Assembly: GCA_965267245.1 (NCBI GenBank)
Contig: OZ253939.1
Location: forward strand, 3,720,001 to 3,784,000
Reading direction: 5' to 3'
Source of the DNA: JANSWY01 sp965267245
GTDB lineage: Bacteria > Bacteroidota > Bacteroidia > Cytophagales > Cyclobacteriaceae
DNA length: 64,000 nucleotides
The notes beneath the pieces were generated by a model. That model was not told the DNA's origin and searched no databases. It saw only the letters and a program-made list of their open reading frames with translations. This document shows, piece by piece, positions 7,813-17,485 of the stretch. Positions within the stretch are counted from its first letter, which is position 1. Every line of letters begins with the position of its first letter. The translations under genes and the position numbers were made by a program.

Positions 7813-8904
7813 ATGAAATTAGTATTCTTCGCTCTTGTGCTGACTTTTTTTCTTTCATGCAAAGATCATACAGGATTCAACATTGATGATAATTCAAATC
7901 TTTCATTAAAATACGAGTATTTAGGCAAAGCAATACAAAAAGAAGGATATCATATATGGGGAAGTTCACCAATCTGGGGGAAAGATGGAAAAATTCATAT
8001 TTACGCTGCAGAGTGGCCTATTCCTATCAATGAAAAAGAAGGTTTTAATGGCTGGTACAAACATTGCCAAATTGGGCATTATGTGGGAAATACACCTGAG
8101 GGACCATTTGAATTTGTAGGTATAGCTGTGGAAGATCTTGATAATGAATTTAATTCTCCACATAACCCTACAGTGCAGTATATTGATGGTAAGTATGTGC
8201 TTGTTTTTATTGTAAACGAGAATAACCTCAAAGAGAAGCAGCGAATAATAATGTTCGTAGCAGATGATTTAATGGACAATTGGTCTCCGGCCTCAGGGGG
8301 TGCGAAAGACGGAACAATTGTGTCTGCACCTTCTGATTCAACTTTTTGGAACTACACCACCACCCGTGGAACAACTAACCCGACACTCATTAAGTTTGGA
8401 GACAAATATATGTTATACTTTAAATCAGTAATTCCTGATTTACAATTTCCCGAAAATCCTCGCAAGCGAAAATTCTCCTATGGTGTTGCTGTTTCTAATA
8501 AGCTTGAAGGACCTTATGAAATTTTTGAGAATAGGGTAACTGAAGAAAATTTGCAACTAGAAGATGCATTTGCATTCACTGTAAACAATATTGTCTATTT
8601 AATTAGCCGTGATTTTAGTGCCAGTTTAGGAAGTATAGGTGGTGGCCTCCTATGGAGATCAAATGATGGCTACAATTTTCCTGGCGATGAAGTTGTAAGA
8701 GCCTATGAGGACCTATCACATTACACTGGAACAGGATCACAAACAAACAGCATTATATATCGAGGATCAATTGATGGACATTTAGAACGTCCACAGTTAC
8801 TAATAGAGAATGGATTGCCAGCTTATTTGTATGTAGCAACAGGCATAAATGATAATTTACACTTCGGCAGTTGCTCTCATGTTTTCAAAATTTCAATTGA
8901 GTAA
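7813..8904 (+). CDS. GH43-like five-bladed propeller lipoprotein
   Basis: A 363-residue lipoprotein with a short signal peptide ending in the lipobox LSC (Cys16). The mature part has blade-like repeats typical of GH43/GH32/GH117-type propellers: 'HIWGSSPIWGKDGKIHIYAAEWP', given here only by its start and end (residues about 47-70), then SPHNPTVQYIDGKYVLVF and TNPTLIKFGDKYMLYFK. These 'read-out' strands and the acidic residues between them suit a glycosidase. It is on the strand opposite to the surrounding locus and is followed by a second propeller protein. It may act on the exported polymer at the cell surface or in the periplasm. Catalytic residues were not assigned with certainty. Confidence 0.65.
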   Translation: MKLVFFALVLTFFLSCKDHTGFNIDDNSNLSLKYEYLGKAIQKEGYHIWGSSPIWGKDGKIHIYAAEWPIPINEKEGFNGWYKHCQIGHYVGNTPEGPFEFVGIAVEDLDNEFNSPHNPTVQYIDGKYVLVFIVNENNLKEKQRIIMFVADDLMDNWSPASGGAKDGTIVSAPSDSTFWNYTTTRGTTNPTLIKFGDKYMLYFKSVIPDLQFPENPRKRKFSYGVAVSNKLEGPYEIFENRVTEENLQLEDAFAFTVNNIVYLISRDFSASLGSIGGGLLWRSNDGYNFPGDEVVRAYEDLSHYTGTGSQTNSIIYRGSIDGHLERPQLLIENGLPAYLYVATGINDNLHFGSCSHVFKISIE

Positions 8905-9010
8905 ATAGATGCTCGGTATCAAAAGGTATTGACTTTTAAGGTTTGTCTACAAAAGACTAAACCACTACATTTACCATTCGATCCTAAGCGGTTGATTGAT
9001 AGGGCTTGCA

Positions 9011-10450
9011 ATGATGAAAGTAAAATACTTGTTTTTGCTAGGTATTCTTACAAACTGTCAGTTTGAGTCTGTAGTTGAGCCATTTTATTCTTGTATAGAA
9101 GAAGTTAAGGAGAACTCAGAATTAAGAAATGACCTGATAATATGGCACATAGGCACTCAAAAAGATTGGGATAATGCTATAGATATAAGCCAGGAGCTTC
9201 AGGTCTCTGGTGGCCTAGTCAAACCATATAGTAATTCAGCAATTCTCCAAACTAAACCTAAGAAATTCAACAAAAAGCGTACATTAAAGTCAATAAGAGT
9301 ATTTCAATCCCCTGAATGGAAGAACTGGATTCCAATTAAAAAGGTCACTCCAAAAATGGCTGTTGATGCCCCCGTTTTTATATCTGTTTCTGATCATAAC
9401 TACTGGCTACTTTCAATGTTCAAAAATGATAAGCAAAATGGCTATCATGCCTGGCATAGTGAAGATATGCTGAATTGGACACATTATGGACCAGTATCTT
9501 CGAAGAATAATAAATGGGTAACATCCGCAGAATATGTTAATGACAAGTTTTACATTTACTTTGACAAACCTAATGATGAAGACCCACACCTTTTGATTGA
9601 CTCAGATCTAACTGACGGGAAGCAGGGTGAAGAAATAGGGATGGTTTTCTATGATCCTTCTCACGGTTCGGACATGTCAATTTTTAGAGATGAAGATGGC
9701 ATATTTCACTTATTCTACGAAGATTGGAGTCCCATAAATCCAAGAATGCACCATTATGACTCACCATTAGCTGGTCATACTGATAGTCCGGATGGCATCA
9801 ATGGATTTGAGCCTCATGAATTCCCACCACCAATTGATGATAGAACAACTCCTACAGGAGAAATACGGTCCTATGAACCACATTCCACGCATTTTATTGA
9901 AGGAATGAAGCCGGGTCGATTTGAATATGAAGTACATCATCCGGCACAAAATGCTTATGGTGATTACGAATTGATAAAAGTGGGACACCAGTATTATTTA
10001 TTTGGAGACTATGTCCCTAAAGAAAGTGGAAAAACTATACGAATTGGACGTTGGAGAAGTGATGATATTAATAAACAATTCATTTGGGATGGTGAAATAG
10101 GAGAAAACATTCATCCTGACCCAACAATTGGGTTTGCAGAGAATAAATTCTATCTTATTACTCAGGGAGAAAATGACTTTATAAGTGAGGGTCCTTGGAT
10201 AAATGGTGTTGAGGTTCAGGTAGGTGTTGATTTAGACGGTGATGACCATGTTGATAAATGGTCTGGTTTTGTTCCTTTACGAGAAAACTATACAAAGAGC
10301 TCTTGCTTTTCAAAAGTAATTCACACAATTCCGGCGGAAGTAATATTCCCCACATTAGAGGCTGCTTATTCCTTTACAATTCGATATAAATTTAGCAATG
10401 AAAATGGATTTTTCCCCACAATAGATTCATTTGATGCCGTTTTTGACTAA
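9011..10450 (+). CDS. GH43-like propeller lipoprotein, second of tandem pair
   Basis: A 479-residue predicted lipoprotein. A TTG at 8996 would extend it by five residues, but the ATG at 9011 (or 9014) gives a compact signal peptide with lipobox LTNC, so it is preferred. Propeller-type strands recur: APVFISVSDHNYWLLSMFK, SAEYVNDKFYIYFDKP, SIFRDEDGIFHLFYEDWSP and IKVGHQYYLFGDYVPKESG. It is similar in plan to the preceding gene, though the two are not close copies by eye, and probably shares its transcript (106-base gap). The likely role is cleavage or binding of a polysaccharide outside the cytoplasm. Substrate unknown. Confidence 0.6.
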   Translation: MMKVKYLFLLGILTNCQFESVVEPFYSCIEEVKENSELRNDLIIWHIGTQKDWDNAIDISQELQVSGGLVKPYSNSAILQTKPKKFNKKRTLKSIRVFQSPEWKNWIPIKKVTPKMAVDAPVFISVSDHNYWLLSMFKNDKQNGYHAWHSEDMLNWTHYGPVSSKNNKWVTSAEYVNDKFYIYFDKPNDEDPHLLIDSDLTDGKQGEEIGMVFYDPSHGSDMSIFRDEDGIFHLFYEDWSPINPRMHHYDSPLAGHTDSPDGINGFEPHEFPPPIDDRTTPTGEIRSYEPHSTHFIEGMKPGRFEYEVHHPAQNAYGDYELIKVGHQYYLFGDYVPKESGKTIRIGRWRSDDINKQFIWDGEIGENIHPDPTIGFAENKFYLITQGENDFISEGPWINGVEVQVGVDLDGDDHVDKWSGFVPLRENYTKSSCFSKVIHTIPAEVIFPTLEAAYSFTIRYKFSNENGFFPTIDSFDAVFD

Positions 10451-10520
10451 AAATAGAAGTACCTACTCTACTTGTTTCATAAGCCTGATTCGTTTTCTCA
10501 CAAACCAAGCTAAATAGTAT

Positions 10521-11357
10521 CTAGAAACCAGGACATCCAGAAGACTCCAGGAATATTTTATGATCAATATTCATATCATTTATTAATACGATATCTTCTT
10601 TATCTAAAGTGAATTCCAGTACTTCTTTATATTCATTGATACGACTGATCTTAGATGTTTTGAAAACGGGTATTGACCCAGAATCAATATGCCATCTAAG
10701 AATAACTTGACCAATAGACTTACTATATTTTTGAGCTATTTCCATTAATAATTCAGAGTTTTTAATCTTATCCATCATTTGACCCACGGGAGAATAAGCC
10801 TGATAAACAATATTTTTTTGTTTACAAAAATTCAACATTTCCCTATCACTTCTAAGGGGGTGTCTCTCATTCTGAACTACCATTGGCGCTACTTCAAATT
10901 CCATCAGCTTAAGAATATGCCTTTCCCTAACATTACTCACACCGATTATCTTGACCTTATCTGAGCGATATAGATTAATAAAGCTCATCCATGTTTTTTC
11001 AAAATACTTTGGTATTGGCCAATGTATCAATAGCTGGTCCAGATAGTCAATTCCCATTTTTTTAAGAACATCTTCTACATATTTAGCTATATCACCATTG
11101 GATTGTTGCATTTGCCAGGCATCTATCTTGGTGCTGATAAAAATCTGTTCTCGGTCAATTTTAAGATCGGATAAACTTTTACGAAGAATTTGGCCCAATA
11201 ATCTTTCAGTCTTATAGGATGGGGCAGTATCAAACCCCAAAAAACCATTCAGCAGGCAATGATTAACTATTTCTTTAAGAACCTTCGGATTTTTATGTTT
11301 GAAAGTTCCGGTTATCATTTTGGGAATATCAATATGATTGATTGTCTGGCTCATCAT
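10521..11357 (-). CDS. Aldo/keto reductase
   Basis: A 278-residue NADPH-dependent aldo/keto reductase. The catalytic tetrad is complete: Asp43 and Tyr48 (GFDTAPSYKTE), Lys77 (ISTKID) and His112 (LLIHWPIP). The barrel segments IIGVSNV and YQAYSPVGQ are also typical. It overlaps the stop of the flippase gene by four bases (ATGA), so it belongs to the export operon. In this context it might reduce a keto-sugar or remove a reactive aldehyde, but the family is too broad for a substrate call. Confidence 0.85.
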   Translation of the reverse strand: MMSQTINHIDIPKMITGTFKHKNPKVLKEIVNHCLLNGFLGFDTAPSYKTERLLGQILRKSLSDLKIDREQIFISTKIDAWQMQQSNGDIAKYVEDVLKKMGIDYLDQLLIHWPIPKYFEKTWMSFINLYRSDKVKIIGVSNVRERHILKLMEFEVAPMVVQNERHPLRSDREMLNFCKQKNIVYQAYSPVGQMMDKIKNSELLMEIAQKYSKSIGQVILRWHIDSGSIPVFKTSKISRINEYKEVLEFTLDKEDIVLINDMNIDHKIFLESSGCPGF

Positions 11358-12871
11358 CTGGAAATCTTTGATTTAATCATATGCACTACCTTTTGCCTCC
11401 ACTCCTTATCCAATGCAATAAAGTACATACTTATAGTGGAAAAACCAATCGACGAAATTATTGACACAATAGCCGGCAGGATTCCCTCTGGAATGTAATG
11501 ATGTAAAATAAATGATGGAACAGATGAAAATACTATTACTAGCAATACAGGATATGCTACTTTCTTCAAAAATACAATTACGGATAGTCCAATGAGTGAA
11601 TTAACAATAAAGAGTCTGACAATAAACATCAATAAATTGGCGAAAATAGCTATCACAAAAACTGTATAAGCTGGGTATCCAAGCGACAGAAACAACCAGG
11701 AAACAAAAAAGATTGCGATCTGGATGGAACCAAGACTTAACTCATAAACTTTCATTCTTCCTGGGGCTCTTGCGGCTGTTGCCATTGGAAGACTTAAAGT
11801 GTTTATTATTACCTCAATCAAGGCCAGACGGGTAAAAAGCACAGCCATAGGTGGGGGGTTTTTTAACCAAAAATTCAAGATAAATTCCATTTCCAAATAC
11901 AACGGTAATGCAAACACCCACATGAGAAAAAACGCAATCTTAGACCCATTAAAAACCAGGGAAAACATCTCTTCTTTGTTGTTTGAGGCATAAGACTTTA
12001 TTATAGAAGGGTACAGACCAACATTGAAATTATTTGAAAATAACTTAATATTTCCTGTAATATTGATAGAAACTGCTCTCGCCGCAACAATAGCAGGATT
12101 GAACATTTGATTCAGTAAGATTGTGATAGATTGAATTCTGGCAACATTAGATATTTGACCGAATAGTGTCCAACCTGTAAACCCAACCAGATTTTTGGCC
12201 ATCGATCTGTCCCAATAGAAAACCTTAAATTGACACTCTTCATATTTAAGAAGACAGTACAATATGTAAATTAGAGAAACAACTGCATTTACCAAAAGGA
12301 CTAATAAACCGTAGATCTCTAACTTATCCCCCACTAACGTGTCTAACAAATAAACAGCAACCAACTTTAACAAAGCCTCCAAAATAGAAATGTATGCGTA
12401 AACATGCATGTCCTCATGAGCAATTATCATTGCATTGAAAGGAGACTTCACAAAAGACACAAAAAAAGCCAGAATTGAGAATTGAAAGATTAGCTGGGCA
12501 GCCTCAAATCTTTCAGGCGGTACATCTAAACTGGTGGATACGAACCATAATCCTCCTGTTTCCAAAATCAACCCTGCAAAAAGCCCTACAAGCAAATACA
12601 TGACCCAAGAAACTGTAAATGTCTGCCTTAATTTCAGGGAGTTGTTCTCCCCCAAAGCGTATGAGAAAAACCTTTGGGTTGAAGAAGTTAAAGTCGTTGA
12701 AAGAAAGGATAATAGTGATACAACTCCTCCTATTACACTATAAATACCGTAATCTTCAACACCAAGAACATCCAAAACGATTCTTACTGTATATAACCCG
12801 ACAAATAGTATGACTAATTGTCTTACATACAGCATAGCCGTATTCTTAAATACCTTTTTAGTATTGGACAT
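11354..12871 (-). CDS. Wzx-type polysaccharide flippase
   Basis: A 505-residue integral membrane protein with about 12-14 hydrophobic segments. The N-terminus (NTAMLYVRQLVILFVGLYTV, then LDVLGVEDYGIYSV) is the usual signature of the MOP/PST oligosaccharide flippase superfamily. Wzx proteins move undecaprenyl-diphosphate-linked repeat units across the inner membrane before polymerisation. It lies between the Wzz-like gene and the aldo/keto reductase. A Wzy polymerase was looked for among the membrane proteins of the window and not found. Confidence 0.85.
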   Translation of the reverse strand: MSNTKKVFKNTAMLYVRQLVILFVGLYTVRIVLDVLGVEDYGIYSVIGGVVSLLSFLSTTLTSSTQRFFSYALGENNSLKLRQTFTVSWVMYLLVGLFAGLILETGGLWFVSTSLDVPPERFEAAQLIFQFSILAFFVSFVKSPFNAMIIAHEDMHVYAYISILEALLKLVAVYLLDTLVGDKLEIYGLLVLLVNAVVSLIYILYCLLKYEECQFKVFYWDRSMAKNLVGFTGWTLFGQISNVARIQSITILLNQMFNPAIVAARAVSINITGNIKLFSNNFNVGLYPSIIKSYASNNKEEMFSLVFNGSKIAFFLMWVFALPLYLEMEFILNFWLKNPPPMAVLFTRLALIEVIINTLSLPMATAARAPGRMKVYELSLGSIQIAIFFVSWLFLSLGYPAYTVFVIAIFANLLMFIVRLFIVNSLIGLSVIVFLKKVAYPVLLVIVFSSVPSFILHHYIPEGILPAIVSIISSIGFSTISMYFIALDKEWRQKVVHMIKSKISR

Positions 12872-12990
12872 GACTTAAACAGGAATGATAAAGATTAATA
12901 TTCAAGTTAAATGTTAGTTACTTCAAACTAGAATATGCAATTAAATACTGGACACCTGGAACCTAAACTTGCCTACCCACTTAACTACTC

Positions 12991-14103
12991 CTATTCGCCT
13001 TGATCAGCTTGAAATGAGGATAAAATAGGGTTGACAAGCAACCAACCAATTGAAATAAAACCTCCAATAACACCGCAAATTATTACTATAAGTTTTCGTT
13101 GAGGTTTGCTCTTCTGTAAAGGAATTACTGCAGGCTGTATAGACATGAAAACAGGAGTCTCCTCCTTCACTTTAATTTTAGCCTGCTCCAGCTGATTGGC
13201 TAAGTTTCGATATAAGTCATAAGAGAGATTTACTTCATTCTGTACCCTTTGATATCTCAATTTCACATATTCACTGGATAAATTCTTATTTTTATCGAGA
13301 AACAATGCTAATTCCGCTTGGTTTTCATTGTACCTTTCTTTGGCCTCTTCGTATCTTGCTTGTACAAAATCAAGATTTTGTTTAACCTTCTCTGTTTTGG
13401 TATGAATGACTTTTTCAGTCAATTTTGTGACAACAATTTCAGTCATTGAAGCAGCTGCATGTGGATCTGGTAATTCAACTGAGATTTGAATGATTCCAGT
13501 GGAGTTGTCTGAACTAAAATCAATACGATTTTTTAAGTCATTAATTACAGCCATTTGTTTTGGAGACACATTCAGCACTACTGATGAGTCACTGTAAATA
13601 TTTGAGCTGATATCTGTATCTTTTTTTTCTGAACGAAATAATGACCTTACAAATTGAATTGTAGAAGTAATCAATGATTTGTTATCATCTCTAAGAAAAT
13701 ACTCTTTATAACTGAGTGTAGAGTCTATTGAAGAAAAGTATATTGGAACATTTTGTATTTCAAGCTGAAATGGTACACTCTCTACTATTTCTGGATATGT
13801 GGTCGGTGACAAACTCCCTTCATTTGCTCCTCCCAAATTAATACCTGCCAACCCTGCTAAACCACCTAACCCGCCTGACAATCCTCCTCCACCTTTAGCG
13901 TTATTTTCTGGCAATACTTTGCTGGAAGCAAGATATTCTACTCCACTGAATAAACTTATTACAACTCCAGCTGAAACGAAAAATGCTGTTATCAAAATTA
14001 TAACCATTTTTTTTCTCCAGAGGTACTGAACCATCTCAAGCAAATCGATTTGTCCCTTTTTAACCAGAACATACTTATCATTCTTATTCAACTTGGCTGC
14101 CAT
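12991..14103 (-). CDS. Wzz-type chain length determinant protein, no kinase domain
   Basis: A 370-residue inner-membrane protein with one hydrophobic segment near each end (about 33-53 and 338-357) and a periplasmic coiled-coil domain between them, the plan of Wzz/PCP co-polymerases. A Gly-rich run (GGGGLSGGLGGLAGLAG) follows the first membrane segment. No Walker A/B motif or Tyr cluster is present, so it is not a fused BY-kinase. The reading frame extends upstream to a TTG at 14146-14148, but the ATG at 14103, before the Lys-rich segment, is a better start and leaves 34 bases after the export gene. It should set chain length together with the SLBB protein. Confidence 0.82.
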   Translation of the reverse strand: MAAKLNKNDKYVLVKKGQIDLLEMVQYLWRKKMVIILITAFFVSAGVVISLFSGVEYLASSKVLPENNAKGGGGLSGGLGGLAGLAGINLGGANEGSLSPTTYPEIVESVPFQLEIQNVPIYFSSIDSTLSYKEYFLRDDNKSLITSTIQFVRSLFRSEKKDTDISSNIYSDSSVVLNVSPKQMAVINDLKNRIDFSSDNSTGIIQISVELPDPHAAASMTEIVVTKLTEKVIHTKTEKVKQNLDFVQARYEEAKERYNENQAELALFLDKNKNLSSEYVKLRYQRVQNEVNLSYDLYRNLANQLEQAKIKVKEETPVFMSIQPAVIPLQKSKPQRKLIVIICGVIGGFISIGWLLVNPILSSFQADQGE

Positions 14104-14137
14104 ATAATAGCTTATAATTTCTCTGACATTTGGGCTC

Positions 14138-16627
14138 TTATCTAACAATTTGTGAAACCACCAAAGCGATTGTAGCTACACTTGATGCGAAAGCCACCCA
14201 TGCCTGAGCAGACATCGGTTGCTTGTCTGGTTTCTGTGGTATAACAATCTCCGCTCCGGGCTCAATTTTAGGATAATTTTTGAACCAAAGAAAGCCTTTT
14301 GTTTGTGCTGCCGAACCATTCGCATAGATTACATAAGATTTGGATTTTTTAGCATCCTGATCAAACCCACCGGCTGCAGATACATATTTCTTCAAGCCTC
14401 CAATGCCCAGATATCTAATATTTGATGGATAAAGTACACTACCACGCACCCTAACAGTTTGAAGTTGACGTGGAATACTTATTATATCACCTTCTCTCAA
14501 AATCAGGTCAAACTCTGATCCTGGATTATTAATAATTTTTTCTAATTCGATACCTATCGCTTCCTGCTGTTTGAACAAAGAACTTCCTACCGTTAACAAA
14601 GTGTCCCTATTGAATATTTCTGCTAAATTCTCTTTTCTAATCTTGACTGCATCATTCGCATATCCCGGATCATCTAAATTCTTTTTGTAATACTCTGAAC
14701 GCCTAATTAAAGTAGCACCTTTTACGTACGCAAATTGCGTGACTCCTCCCGCTCTATTCAATAAATCAGATATTCTCTCTTCAATTTTATCCAATGCATA
14801 CTTTCCTGGAAACTTTACCTCACCTTCAATTTCTACCAACTCCTGCTCTTGATAGAAAGGGCTTTTTCTAATGACAACCAAATCATAAGGTACCAATTTA
14901 AACTTGGAATCTTTCTCAGATAGATCTAATGTTTCACTAATTGGCAAATTGAACACATCAGTCATTCTGTTTTCATTAATCTGACTGTTAGGATTGATCC
15001 GGCGTGCAACCTCCACCATCGATTTGGCTGCCGATTCCTTAAAACCACCGGCTAGAAAAATCAGATCTTCCACAGTCATTCCATCTATAAAAGCAAATCT
15101 ACCAGGTCGCTGCACTTCTCCCTGAATGACCAAATTGTACTGTTCTCTTAAATCATATATGGATTGAAGACGAATAATGTCATTGTTTTGAAGAGGAATA
15201 ATTTCAATTCCATTGAGTACATCTGTTGGATTGAAAGAAATATTAGACAGTGAAAAATCAGCATTTTGTCTTATTATAACACCTCTATTAGTAAATAAAT
15301 CACCTCGTACTCCATCAGCAGATTCGATCAATTGTGAGAGCGTCATCCCATCTTGTAACTCATACTCTCCTGGATTAAGCACAGGACCTTCAATAGTCAC
15401 TCTTTTGACAAATTTATTGGCAATTTTACCTACTTGGATTTCATCTCCATTCTTCAAATCAACTGAATTGGCTGAATCTAAATCAATGGACTTAATAGTC
15501 TTAAAGTTTCCTTCAACTCTTCTAACACTAATTTTTCCCCTATACGCCTTATCTGTGAGTCCTCCGGAATACAACATGAGATCATCAAATGATTCTCCAT
15601 TTAACATCTCGTAATAAGCAGGTTTTTTTACTTCACCAACAAAAAGGATACGATTAACATAAGATCGAACAATTACAACATCCTGGTCTTGAAGGGTAAT
15701 ATTTTCACCAGTCCCTCTAACCATAAACGCGTATGAATCCAGTGTTGAGATTAATTTACTATTTCGAAAAATCTCGATCTTACGAAGCGAGCCATCTTGA
15801 GAGGGTCCCCCTGCACTATAGAGTGCATTAAATGCAGTGCTAAAAGAAGAAAGCTTATATGTCCCTGGTTTCCGTACTGCTCCGATTACGTGGACATTGA
15901 TGGAACGAGTTTGACCTAAAGTTACATCCGCATTTGAACTACCTCCGATTGTGGAATAAATTCTCTTCAATTTGGAGATGATTTTTCCCTTAGCCTTTTC
16001 TATGGTCAGGCCTGAAATATAAATCGGCCCCAAATTTGGAATTCTAATGGAACCCTCCGGGGAAACATTTACCTGATAGGTCTGTTCTGATGCTCCCCAA
16101 ATATCAATTATTATTTCGTCTCCCGCACCTATTACATAGTTTGCAGGTGTTGGCATATTTAATCCAGTTTCAAATGTTAAAGCGCTATTTTCAAAAAAAT
16201 CATGTCCAAAAATGGGAAGACCATTGATGTATGAAGTGGAATCTGTATCAAACGCTACAAAAGGATCAAACTTTGGCTGTTGACTCAGAGCTTCATTGGG
16301 GTTCTCAGAATCTCGAAATCTATTCTGCTGGACATTCATTCCAGATCCCCCCGAAACAGACCTCAATTGATTCATTCTATTTCTTAATTTCTGAATTTGC
16401 AGCTCACTCATTCCCCGTGACTTTGCCATCAAAATCAATTGATCCTCAGTGTAGCCACTGGCGTCCATTTTATCAACAAATTCTTGGATTTGCGTGTTAG
16501 ATAAATCGTCAACATTAATGCTGCTTAAATTCTTAAAGTCAATGTCCTGTTGAGCAGATAGGTTAGAAAACAGGACCAGAAGAAAAGACAATGTAAGGAA
16601 TAAACCTTTACACAATTGATTTCTCAT
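14138..16627 (-). CDS. SLBB-domain polysaccharide export protein (Wza-like)
   Basis: An 829-residue exporter with a signal peptide (ending LSAQQ). A polysaccharide-export domain (NYVIGAGDEIIIDIWG) begins near residue 160 and is followed by about six SLBB repeats (for example VIGAVRKPGTYKL, FVGEVKKPAYYEM, IEGPVLNPGEYEL, IQGEVQRPGRFAF, IEGEVKFPGKYAL, VRGSVLYPS), each ending in an A/S-GG turn. A hydrophobic C-terminal segment (WVAFASSVATIALVV) may anchor it. It should form the outer-membrane or periplasmic channel for the polymer. Most Wza proteins are about half as long; long multi-SLBB forms are common in Bacteroidota. ATG at 16625-16627 is chosen over the in-frame GTG two codons upstream. Confidence 0.88.
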   Translation of the reverse strand: MRNQLCKGLFLTLSFLLVLFSNLSAQQDIDFKNLSSINVDDLSNTQIQEFVDKMDASGYTEDQLILMAKSRGMSELQIQKLRNRMNQLRSVSGGSGMNVQQNRFRDSENPNEALSQQPKFDPFVAFDTDSTSYINGLPIFGHDFFENSALTFETGLNMPTPANYVIGAGDEIIIDIWGASEQTYQVNVSPEGSIRIPNLGPIYISGLTIEKAKGKIISKLKRIYSTIGGSSNADVTLGQTRSINVHVIGAVRKPGTYKLSSFSTAFNALYSAGGPSQDGSLRKIEIFRNSKLISTLDSYAFMVRGTGENITLQDQDVVIVRSYVNRILFVGEVKKPAYYEMLNGESFDDLMLYSGGLTDKAYRGKISVRRVEGNFKTIKSIDLDSANSVDLKNGDEIQVGKIANKFVKRVTIEGPVLNPGEYELQDGMTLSQLIESADGVRGDLFTNRGVIIRQNADFSLSNISFNPTDVLNGIEIIPLQNNDIIRLQSIYDLREQYNLVIQGEVQRPGRFAFIDGMTVEDLIFLAGGFKESAAKSMVEVARRINPNSQINENRMTDVFNLPISETLDLSEKDSKFKLVPYDLVVIRKSPFYQEQELVEIEGEVKFPGKYALDKIEERISDLLNRAGGVTQFAYVKGATLIRRSEYYKKNLDDPGYANDAVKIRKENLAEIFNRDTLLTVGSSLFKQQEAIGIELEKIINNPGSEFDLILREGDIISIPRQLQTVRVRGSVLYPSNIRYLGIGGLKKYVSAAGGFDQDAKKSKSYVIYANGSAAQTKGFLWFKNYPKIEPGAEIVIPQKPDKQPMSAQAWVAFASSVATIALVVSQIVR

Positions 16628-16711
16628 ATTCACGTGAAATTTTGCGCAAGATAATTAATAATCGAGCACTCCTAAATTAATAATCAGATTTTTTGACCCC
16701 TTTAGGCCATG

Positions 16712-17482
16712 TCACTTACTATTTGGTGCCACCAGAAAATGAGGGTTTAACAGATTCTCCTTATTGTATTCCAAATTCTTGTTTTCATTTTTAACCGTGA
16801 CTGAACCACCAGCGGCCTCCACCACCGCTTGTGCTGCCGCAGTATCCCATTCCATGGTAGGTGCAAATCGAGGGTATAAATCTGCGACACCTTCCGCCAC
16901 TGCAAGAAGTTTCAGAGAACTCCCCATACTCACAATATCTGGTTCATTTAGCGTGTTCAGAAAATTCTGTGTGTCCTCATTCAAGTGAGAACGAGATGCT
17001 ACTACCTGCAACCCCTTATTTTGAATATGAATTCTATTCACCTCTATTGACTTTACTGTGCCATTCGATTCCTTGAAAGCACCATCTCCCTCAATAGCAA
17101 AATAAATCTCGTTTTTGGCAGGCACCTGAACAACTCCTAAAATTGATCTGCCTTGATGAATCAGTGCGATATTCACAGTAAACTCACCATTTCTTTTAAT
17201 AAACTCCTTAGTCCCATCTAAAGGATCTACCATCCAGAAGTACTCCCAGGATTTCCTTTCTTCAAATGCTATATCTGCCCCCTCTTCACTGAGAATTGGT
17301 AGATTGGTCTGTTCAAGAATTGCAACTATTTGGTTATGGGCTGCTTTATCCGCTTTTGTCAATGGACTGTTGTCTCCCTTAACTTCTATATCAAAATCAT
17401 CTGAGTTATAAACCTCAAGAATCTTTTCTCCAGCTAGTAATGCAGCTTTCTTTGCTATTTCTAATAGGTTTTTCAGGTCCAT
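16712..17482 (-). CDS. cysQ: 3'(2'),5'-bisphosphate nucleotidase CysQ
   Basis: A 256-residue member of the inositol monophosphatase superfamily. Metal-binding motifs are complete: SEEG at 65-68, DPLDGT at 86-91 and WDTAAAQAVVEAAGG near residue 217. CysQ hydrolyses PAP (3'-phosphoadenosine 5'-phosphate) to AMP and phosphate, removing the product that inhibits sulfotransferases. It lies four bases after cysN, completing a PAPS supply and recycling set. No cysH or cysIJ is in the window, so PAPS seems to be made here for sulfation rather than for cysteine synthesis. Confidence 0.9.
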   Translation of the reverse strand: MDLKNLLEIAKKAALLAGEKILEVYNSDDFDIEVKGDNSPLTKADKAAHNQIVAILEQTNLPILSEEGADIAFEERKSWEYFWMVDPLDGTKEFIKRNGEFTVNIALIHQGRSILGVVQVPAKNEIYFAIEGDGAFKESNGTVKSIEVNRIHIQNKGLQVVASRSHLNEDTQNFLNTLNEPDIVSMGSSLKLLAVAEGVADLYPRFAPTMEWDTAAAQAVVEAAGGSVTVKNENKNLEYNKENLLNPHFLVAPNSK

Positions 17483-17485
17483 AGT

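Noticed and set aside
8996..9010. TTG start for the second propeller lipoprotein
   Set aside because: An ATG pair follows five codons later and gives a normal lipoprotein signal peptide.
15213..15614. 133-codon plus-strand open frame
   Set aside because: Lies wholly opposite the SLBB export gene, whose frame carries clear repeat motifs; no recognisable domain.
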